Below are positions 35,407 through 40,055 of a DNA stretch of 40,055 nucleotides, in pieces. Made by a program: the position numbers and the translations under genes. The notes beneath the pieces are model-generated. The model was not told where the DNA came from. It did no database searches and was given only the letters and a program-made list of their open reading frames with translations. Every line of letters starts with the position of its first letter. Position 1 is the first letter of the stretch. The stretch spans positions 1 to 40,055 of the forward strand of contig JAHFSU010000019.1 in the NCBI GenBank assembly GCA_023265595.1. The letters are read 5' to 3'. This DNA is from Deltaproteobacteria bacterium. Its GTDB lineage: Bacteria; UBA10199; SPLOWO2-01-44-7.

Positions 35407-36179
35407 TGGGAACAACAAGGACAGCCGGGGTCCCTTTTTATTTTTATTTCTTTAAATTCGGTGCGCAAGGCATCGTAACAAAGGAGTCGTCCAATGAGCA
35501 AATTACCTTTATCCAAGATGACTTTAATTGCCTCGGTGGCCTGAAGAAGACCGATTGTGCCGGGCAAAATCCCCAATACACCGGCTTGTGAGCAAGATAG
35601 AACCTCTTCCGGCGGTTCAGGGTAGATACAGCGATAACAAGGTCCCTTCCCCGGCCAAAAAACGCTCACCTGTCCCTCAAAGCGGTAGATGCTGCCGTGG
35701 ATCACCGGTTTTTTGAGGCGAACGGCGGTATCATTGATCAGATAGCGCGTGGCAAAATTGTCGCTCCCATCCAAAATCATGTCGTACGATTTCAAAATGG
35801 CCCCGGCGTTTTCCGCATCCAATCGGATGGGGTATGTTTGAATGGCCACTCCGGGATTTAATGCGACTAACGTTTCTTTGGCCGAATCGGTTTTCGATTT
35901 TCCAATACGATCTGTTGTATGCAAAATTTGTCTTTGCAGATTGGAAAGATCGACCCGGTCGGAATCGACAATCCCCAAGGTGCCAACCCCTGCCGCAGTG
36001 AGATAGAGTGCGGCGGGAGAACCCAAGCCCCCGGCGCCGACAATTAAAACCTTTGCTTTGGCAAGTTGCAGTTGGCCCTTTTCCCCCACTTCGGGAAGAT
36101 CGATGTGACGGGCATAGCGCCCATACCATTCTTTTATTTCTTGAAGATTAGAATTCATCATCGGGGGTAAAATCGACAT
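35400..36179 (-). CDS. moeB: MoeB/ThiF/HesA-family adenylyltransferase
   Basis: The ATP-binding loop VGAGGLGSP, the E1-like DSDRVDLSNLQRQ and the DGSDNFATRYLIND motif are intact. A zinc site is formed by CYRC and CPCC. Such enzymes adenylate the C-terminal glycine of a ubiquitin-like sulphur carrier for molybdopterin or thiamine synthesis. No carrier gene is near, so MoeB versus ThiF cannot be decided. Starts at 36179 or 36161 both overlap the ispH 3' end. Confidence 0.9.
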   Translation of the reverse strand: MSILPPMMNSNLQEIKEWYGRYARHIDLPEVGEKGQLQLAKAKVLIVGAGGLGSPAALYLTAAGVGTLGIVDSDRVDLSNLQRQILHTTDRIGKSKTDSAKETLVALNPGVAIQTYPIRLDAENAGAILKSYDMILDGSDNFATRYLINDTAVRLKKPVIHGSIYRFEGQVSVFWPGKGPCYRCIYPEPPEEVLSCSQAGVLGILPGTIGLLQATEAIKVILDKGNLLIGRLLCYDALRTEFKEIKIKRDPGCPCCSQC

Positions 36180-37083
36180 CCAGAATTTCGCCGTCTTTCG
36201 ATTCCTGCCGAAACAAAACCTTGCCGGGAAACAGATCGAGAATTTTTTGTTGTACCTCTTTGATCTGCGATTTTGGCGTCGAAGTGCCGGCGCCTATCCC
36301 CAAGTGGCGGACATTTTCAAACCATTCCGACTGGATCATGGCCGGGGAATCGACATGATAGGTTTTTTCCGGAAGATATTTTTGCGAAAGTTTTGCGAGG
36401 TTGGTGGTGTTAGAGGAATCAAACCCGCCGACGATAATCATCGCATCGACCCATTTGGCCAGCATCTCCACCGCTTCCTGCTGGTTTTTCACCGGCTTGC
36501 ATCGGGTATCGACCGCTTTCAAATGCGGGTATTTTTTAGAACGCATGTAATCGACCAGCGTTTCAAATTTTTCGCGCGTGATGGTGGTCTGGCAGATCGC
36601 CACCACTTTTTCCAAACCCTCGGGGAGTTTGTCGATCTCTTCTTCAGAATAAACGACATGGGTATTCTTGCCATAGGTGCGGCTGGCAATGATCTCGGCA
36701 TGCTTCGGATTGCCGACGATGACAACGTGGTAACCATCGGCTTCAAATGTTTCAATTTTTCCATAAACCCATTTGAGCAAAACAGGGCAGGTGGCGTCGT
36801 GATATTTGATCCCCTGTTCGTTTAACGATTGTTTGATCTCTTTGGGGTAGCCGTGGGCGGTGATGATGACCTCTTTGATCCCCTCTTTTTTTAAGGACTC
36901 GAGATCGGTGTAGCGCTCCAGAATAGGGATCCCCTGTTTGGCCAAATCCCCGACGATTTTAGGGTTATGGACGAGGGGGCCCAGTATTGGGGTCCGCTTG
37001 TTTTCGGCGATGTCGATCGCCCCTTGCACCCCAAAACAGGTGCCGGCGGAGTGGGCGAGAATGACTTCGAGGGTTTGTTCCAT
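36148..37083 (-). CDS. ispH: 4-hydroxy-3-methylbut-2-enyl diphosphate reductase IspH
   Basis: This is the last enzyme of the MEP isoprenoid pathway, making IPP and DMAPP. The three iron-sulphur Cys residues lie in AGTCFGVQGA, DATCP and DTRCKP. The TITREKF and GGFDSSNTTNL substrate motifs are conserved. The first motif reads AGTCFGV where AGFCFGV is usual. At 311 residues it has normal length. It leads a minus-strand run with moeB and the TIGR02757-type gene. No ribosome site is evident at ATG 37083. Confidence 0.95.
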   Translation of the reverse strand: MEQTLEVILAHSAGTCFGVQGAIDIAENKRTPILGPLVHNPKIVGDLAKQGIPILERYTDLESLKKEGIKEVIITAHGYPKEIKQSLNEQGIKYHDATCPVLLKWVYGKIETFEADGYHVVIVGNPKHAEIIASRTYGKNTHVVYSEEEIDKLPEGLEKVVAICQTTITREKFETLVDYMRSKKYPHLKAVDTRCKPVKNQQEAVEMLAKWVDAMIIVGGFDSSNTTNLAKLSQKYLPEKTYHVDSPAMIQSEWFENVRHLGIGAGTSTPKSQIKEVQQKILDLFPGKVLFRQESKDGEILDVDFTPDDEF

Positions 37084-37235
37084 GAGGGGGCTTTTAGCGG
37101 CTCATCCCCCGTTTTGCAATAGGCAACTTTTTTTGATGAAGAACGAAGGGAAATATGGGAGGAAGGCAAGACGTGGCTCCTCGTGCGTTAGAAAAATGAT
37201 TGCCAATCTACTTCAGTCTAAGGTAGCATGAAAAC

Positions 37236-37460
37236 ATGACATTCGATGAAATTAAAAAACAGTACCCTCATGAATGGGTTTTGGTGGAATATTGGCAATT
37301 GGATGACCAAATGCACGTCAAGGAGGGAAATGTTTTGGCTCATTCTGGCAACAGGGAAAAAGTTTATGAGACCTTGGCCAAAGCATATGGAAAAAATGTT
37401 ATTATTGAATACACGGGCCCCTCTTCAGAAGAGTTGACTGTCATGTTTCTTTTTTCATGA
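37236..37460 (+). CDS. Small protein resembling DUF5678
   Basis: This 74-residue protein begins MTFDEIKKQYPHEWVLVEYW and includes KEGNVLAHSGNREKVYETL, the pattern I associate with DUF5678. The function is unknown. Its stop overlaps the start of the retropepsin-like gene (ATGA), so the two are one unit. I have seen the same pairing described for such genes, but cannot confirm it here. No strong ribosome site is visible. Confidence 0.72.
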   Translation: MTFDEIKKQYPHEWVLVEYWQLDDQMHVKEGNVLAHSGNREKVYETLAKAYGKNVIIEYTGPSSEELTVMFLFS

Positions 37461-37843
37461 AATTGCAGAAATTAATACGCATTGGGCATCTACTGGCGAC
37501 CCGTGCTTTTTTGAAAGGAAAAGGGGGTACGAAAGTTCTTACTTTGCTGATCGATACCGGGTCCACTTATACAATTATCCCTGTTGAGATTTTGGAATCT
37601 CTTGGATCTTCGCCGGCTCAAAGTACCGACCATGTTCGTATTGTTACCGGCAATGGGATTCTTATGGTTCCGAGAGTTGTTATTCCTGTTTTTCACTGTT
37701 TGGGACAAGAGAAGATGAATTTTTCCGTCATAGGACACACTTTGCCCCCTGCCGGCCCGATCGATGGTCTTCTAGGAATGGATTTTTTAACACAAACCAA
37801 AGCCCGGATTGATATAGAAAATGCCGGGATAGAGTTGGGATAA
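37457..37843 (+). CDS. Retropepsin-like aspartic protease
   Basis: The catalytic DTGST motif lies near residue 32-36 in LLIDTGSTYTIIP. The family's second block, GLLGMDFL, lies near residue 110. At 128 residues it is a single retropepsin domain that would act as a dimer. It has no signal or membrane segment. It overlaps the preceding small protein gene, which may be its regulator, inhibitor or substrate; that is inference. Confidence 0.85.
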   Translation: MKLQKLIRIGHLLATRAFLKGKGGTKVLTLLIDTGSTYTIIPVEILESLGSSPAQSTDHVRIVTGNGILMVPRVVIPVFHCLGQEKMNFSVIGHTLPPAGPIDGLLGMDFLTQTKARIDIENAGIELG

Positions 37844-37860
37844 ATTGGCCCTGTTTTGAA

Positions 37861-38265
37861 TTAACTCCCGTTTTGCAACAGGCAATTGTAGAAATCCTTA
37901 AGAGAGATGATGCCGACCACTTTGCGGCCGTCGACCACCGGAAGATGGCGGAATTTTTCGCGAAACATCACTTCCAGAAGTTCCCACGCGCTGTCCGAGG
38001 CTTGAGCCACCATCACTTTCGGGGTCATCACTTTTTCGATTTTGGTTTTGGCGGGGTCGAGTTTTTTGGCGACGACACGGCGCACCAGATCACGTTCGGT
38101 GAAAATGCCCAGCACATCATGGATGGGGCTCAATACCACCAAGGCGCCGATATTATTTTTATCCATAATTTCGGCCGCCTCTTGCACCGTAATATCCGGC
38201 TCCACAGACAAAAGCTCTTTGGTCATGATCTCTTTGGCCGGTATATTTTTCATTTTGTTTTGCAT
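37861..38265 (-). CDS. CBS-domain pair protein
   Basis: Two CBS motifs fill the 134 residues: IMTKELLSVEPDITVQEAAEIM with FTERDLVRRV, and VMTPKVMVAQASDSAWELLEVM with GIISLKDFYNCL. Such pairs bind adenosyl ligands and act as sensors or as parts of larger regulators. It follows fumarase after four bases and has GGAGAA upstream, so it is co-transcribed. Its partner and ligand are unknown. Confidence 0.92.
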   Translation of the reverse strand: MQNKMKNIPAKEIMTKELLSVEPDITVQEAAEIMDKNNIGALVVLSPIHDVLGIFTERDLVRRVVAKKLDPAKTKIEKVMTPKVMVAQASDSAWELLEVMFREKFRHLPVVDGRKVVGIISLKDFYNCLLQNGS

Positions 38266-38269
38266 AAAA

Positions 38270-39661
38270 TTATTCTCCGGGGGTCAACATTGTTTTGGGA
38301 TCCAGCAATTTGTCTATTTTTTCTTTGGATAAAATCTTTTTTTCGGTCAAAATTTCGCGGATCGTTTCACCGTTTTTGAAAGCCTCTTTGGCGATCCGGG
38401 TCGATTCGTCATAGCCCAAAACCGGTGCGAGTGAGGTCACCATGGCAAGGCTCTGCTCCACCAAATCTTCGCACCGCTTTTTGTTGGCCTTGATGCCGTC
38501 GACACATTTTTCGGCAAGCATTTGGGAGCCGGTTGAAAGCAATTCGATGGATTCCAAAAGATTCGAGGCGATAAGCGGCATCATTACATTCAACTCAAAA
38601 TTCCCCGACTGACAGCCGATGGTGATCGCGGCGTCATTACCGATCACCTGTGCCGCAATTTGGGCTAAAGCCTCCGGAATCACCGGATTCACTTTTCCGG
38701 GCATGATCGACGAGCCGGCTTGTAAAGTGGGAAGCTCAATTTCGAAAATTGCGCAGCGGGGGCCGCTGGAAAGCCAGCGCAGATCATTCACAATCTTCAT
38801 GATGCTGACCGCCACTGTTTTGACGGCGCCGCTGGCAAACAGGCAGGCGTCTTTGCTGCTTTGCGCTTCGAAATGATTTTCGGCTTCGCGAAATTTAAAT
38901 TTTGTTTTAGCCGAGAGCTTTTCGCAAACCCTTTTAGCGAATTGCGGGTGGGTGTTGATGCCGGTCCCGACCGCGGTGCCGCCGATGGCCAGCTCCTGCA
39001 GCCCTTCGAGCGCCGCCTGTATGCGCGCGATCCCTTTTTTGATCTGTGTCGCATAGCCTGAAAATTCCTGCCCCAGCGTTATCGGTGTGGCGTCTTGAAG
39101 ATGGGTCCGGCCGATTTTGATGATATTTTTGAAGGCGATCGCTTTTTTGGTCAGGGCATTTTCCAAGATTTTCAAGGCCGGCAGAAGCCGGTTTTGCAAC
39201 CCCAAGGCCGACGCAACATGGATGGCGGTGGGAATCACATCATTGGAAGATTGCCCCATGTTGACATGGTCGTTGGGGTGGATCGGTTTTTTGGTCCCCA
39301 ATTTGGATCCCAGTTTGAGATTGGCAAGATTGGCAATAACCTCGTTCGCATTCATATTGGTCGAAGTGCCGGAGCCGGTCTGAAAAACATCGACCACAAA
39401 ATGGTCGTCGTGTTTTCCTTGCGCCACTTCGGCGGCGGCATCGGCAATCGCTTTGGCCAGTTTGGAATCGAGCTTGCCCAAATCTTGGTTGGTCAAAGCC
39501 GCGGCCCATTTGATGACACCCAATGCCTCGATCATGCTGCGACTAAAACGCCGGTCGCTGACCGGAAAGTTATTAACGGCCCGTTGTGTGGAGGCGCCGT
39601 AAAATTTATCGGTGGGAATTTGAATCGGCCCAATCGAATCGGATTCGGTTCGCATTTTCAT
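38270..39661 (-). CDS. fumC: Fumarate hydratase class II
   Basis: The signature GSSIMPGKVNP and catalytic GRTHLQDA are intact, and 463 residues equals the FumC length. It interconverts fumarate and malate and is oxygen-stable, having no iron-sulphur cluster. It leads a two-gene unit with the CBS protein. A regulatory palindrome is centred 41.5 bases upstream of ATG 39661, with TAAAAA at the -10 position, so the transcript may be leaderless. ATG 39655 is an alternative start. Confidence 0.96.
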   Translation of the reverse strand: MKMRTESDSIGPIQIPTDKFYGASTQRAVNNFPVSDRRFSRSMIEALGVIKWAAALTNQDLGKLDSKLAKAIADAAAEVAQGKHDDHFVVDVFQTGSGTSTNMNANEVIANLANLKLGSKLGTKKPIHPNDHVNMGQSSNDVIPTAIHVASALGLQNRLLPALKILENALTKKAIAFKNIIKIGRTHLQDATPITLGQEFSGYATQIKKGIARIQAALEGLQELAIGGTAVGTGINTHPQFAKRVCEKLSAKTKFKFREAENHFEAQSSKDACLFASGAVKTVAVSIMKIVNDLRWLSSGPRCAIFEIELPTLQAGSSIMPGKVNPVIPEALAQIAAQVIGNDAAITIGCQSGNFELNVMMPLIASNLLESIELLSTGSQMLAEKCVDGIKANKKRCEDLVEQSLAMVTSLAPVLGYDESTRIAKEAFKNGETIREILTEKKILSKEKIDKLLDPKTMLTPGE

Positions 39662-39695
39662 GTCGGCTTTTTAGCGCCAGTCCCAAGGGAGTGCA

Positions 39696-39709
39696 ATGAT
39701 AAAGGTCAT
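39696..39709. promoter_or_regulatory. CRP/FNR-family-type palindrome upstream of fumC
   Basis: ATGATAAAGGTCAT fits ATGAY-N4-RTCAT exactly. At -41.5 it predicts transcription at about 39661, the first base of the fumC ATG, with TAAAAA (39673-39668) as -10. Confidence 0.6.
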
Positions 39710-39776
39710 AAGACTGATGGCGGCAACGGGGGAGAGTTCTTTCGCCGGTCATCAGATATAGAGGATATTTTTCTGG

Positions 39777-40046
39777 TCAAATTGGACGTCCTGTCATCTT
39801 CTTGAAGAAAAGACCCACCGCCTCTTTGATGATACGGTCGGCGGCTTTTATCATTTCGATTTGTGTTTCCAAAGATAAATTAAGATCTGCACCCGCACTT
39901 CCATCGGGGTTGATTCTGCCAGCTACGGGCTGTGTTGGCTCTTGATCGATAGTACAAGGCTTGGGATTTTTATAACAGACATTCCCTTTTTCTGCCTGCG
40001 TTCGGGTAATCCCAGCCACAAGGTACATACTGTTTGAACGATCCAT
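39777..40046 (-). CDS. Uncharacterised protein, possibly longer than the window
   Basis: The frame from ATG 40046 gives 89 residues ending at 39777. It stays open to the window edge, so the true start may lie outside; GGGG just before ATG could be a ribosome site. It contains a Cys pair (VCYKNPKPC), a Gly/Pro-rich middle and an amphipathic helix (IEMIKAADRIIKEAVGLFF). I recognise no family. Confidence 0.45.
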   Translation of the reverse strand: MDRSNSMYLVAGITRTQAEKGNVCYKNPKPCTIDQEPTQPVAGRINPDGSAGADLNLSLETQIEMIKAADRIIKEAVGLFFKKMTGRPI

Positions 40047-40055
40047 CCCCGTATA

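Noticed and set aside
37103-37125. TGCCTATTGCAAAACGGG-like stretch similar to the 3' end of the CBS gene, suggesting a gene remnant
   Set aside because: Only about 18 of 20 bases match, and by rough counting a few such matches are expected by chance in 40 kb.
37172-37182. GGCTCCTCGTG, similar to one arm of the palindromic repeat
   Set aside because: Eleven bases without the opposite arm is too short to call a copy.

Overview
The window comes from a Gram-negative bacterium with a large respiratory cytochrome repertoire. The signs are Tat and lipoprotein signals, outer-membrane beta-barrels, a System I cytochrome c maturation cluster, a class II fumarase and a mitochondrial-type aconitase. The mix of multihaem cytochromes, NrfD-type complexes and several unrecognised proteins suits an uncultivated 'deltaproteobacterial'-type lineage. 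That placement is inference; the window holds no rRNA or other phylogenetic marker.

Positions 1-9300 are an electron-transfer region. Two consecutive minus-strand units run from about 8554 to the left edge. The first encodes a periplasmic pentahaem cytochrome, a Rieske protein and a cytochrome b fused to a dihaem c domain (a bc-type complex). The second encodes a membrane-anchored tetrahaem cytochrome, a four-cluster ferredoxin subunit with a Tat signal, an NrfD-like quinone-site subunit, an 18-haem lipoprotein with Big_5-like domains, and an outer-membrane barrel cut by the window edge. A divergent NapC-like octahaem cytochrome lies at 8627. Together these could carry electrons between the quinone pool and the cell surface.

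Positions 9395-21540 hold a LamG-type lipoprotein, a small Cys/His/Met-rich membrane protein and a monohaem cytochrome c. They also hold a dihaem cytochrome with an ethylbenzene-dehydrogenase-type haem domain, a HemY/HemG-like oxidase, ccmABCDEF, a cytochrome-porin fusion resembling Cyc2, and a VIT1/CCC1 iron/manganese transporter. Haem synthesis, haem attachment, iron handling and haem users are therefore packed together.

Positions 21574-40055 are more mixed. They include an unknown 707-residue protein, aconitase, a Fic protein, a winged-helix plus nucleotidyltransferase pair that looks like a toxin-antitoxin module, hemN, a Cys-rich unknown, an aldehyde dehydrogenase carrying an in-frame repeat insertion, and two tandem helical-repeat paralogues. 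A TIGR02757/DUF2400 protein, a MoeB/ThiF enzyme, IspH, a small protein paired with a retropepsin-like protease, a CBS-domain protein, fumarase and a truncated unknown complete the window.

The strongest unannotated signal is a repeated palindrome, ATGAY-N4-RTCAT, close to the FNR half-site pattern TTGAT-N4-ATCAA. Seven copies were found by eye, all between genes and in front of the cytochrome operons, the cytochrome-porin, hemN and fumC. They suggest one CRP/FNR-family regulator coordinates this network. The second is the winged-helix/nucleotidyltransferase pair, whose near-consensus promoter is buried in inverted repeats. No tRNA, rRNA, CRISPR array or insertion sequence was recognised, and no gap between genes exceeds 300 bases.
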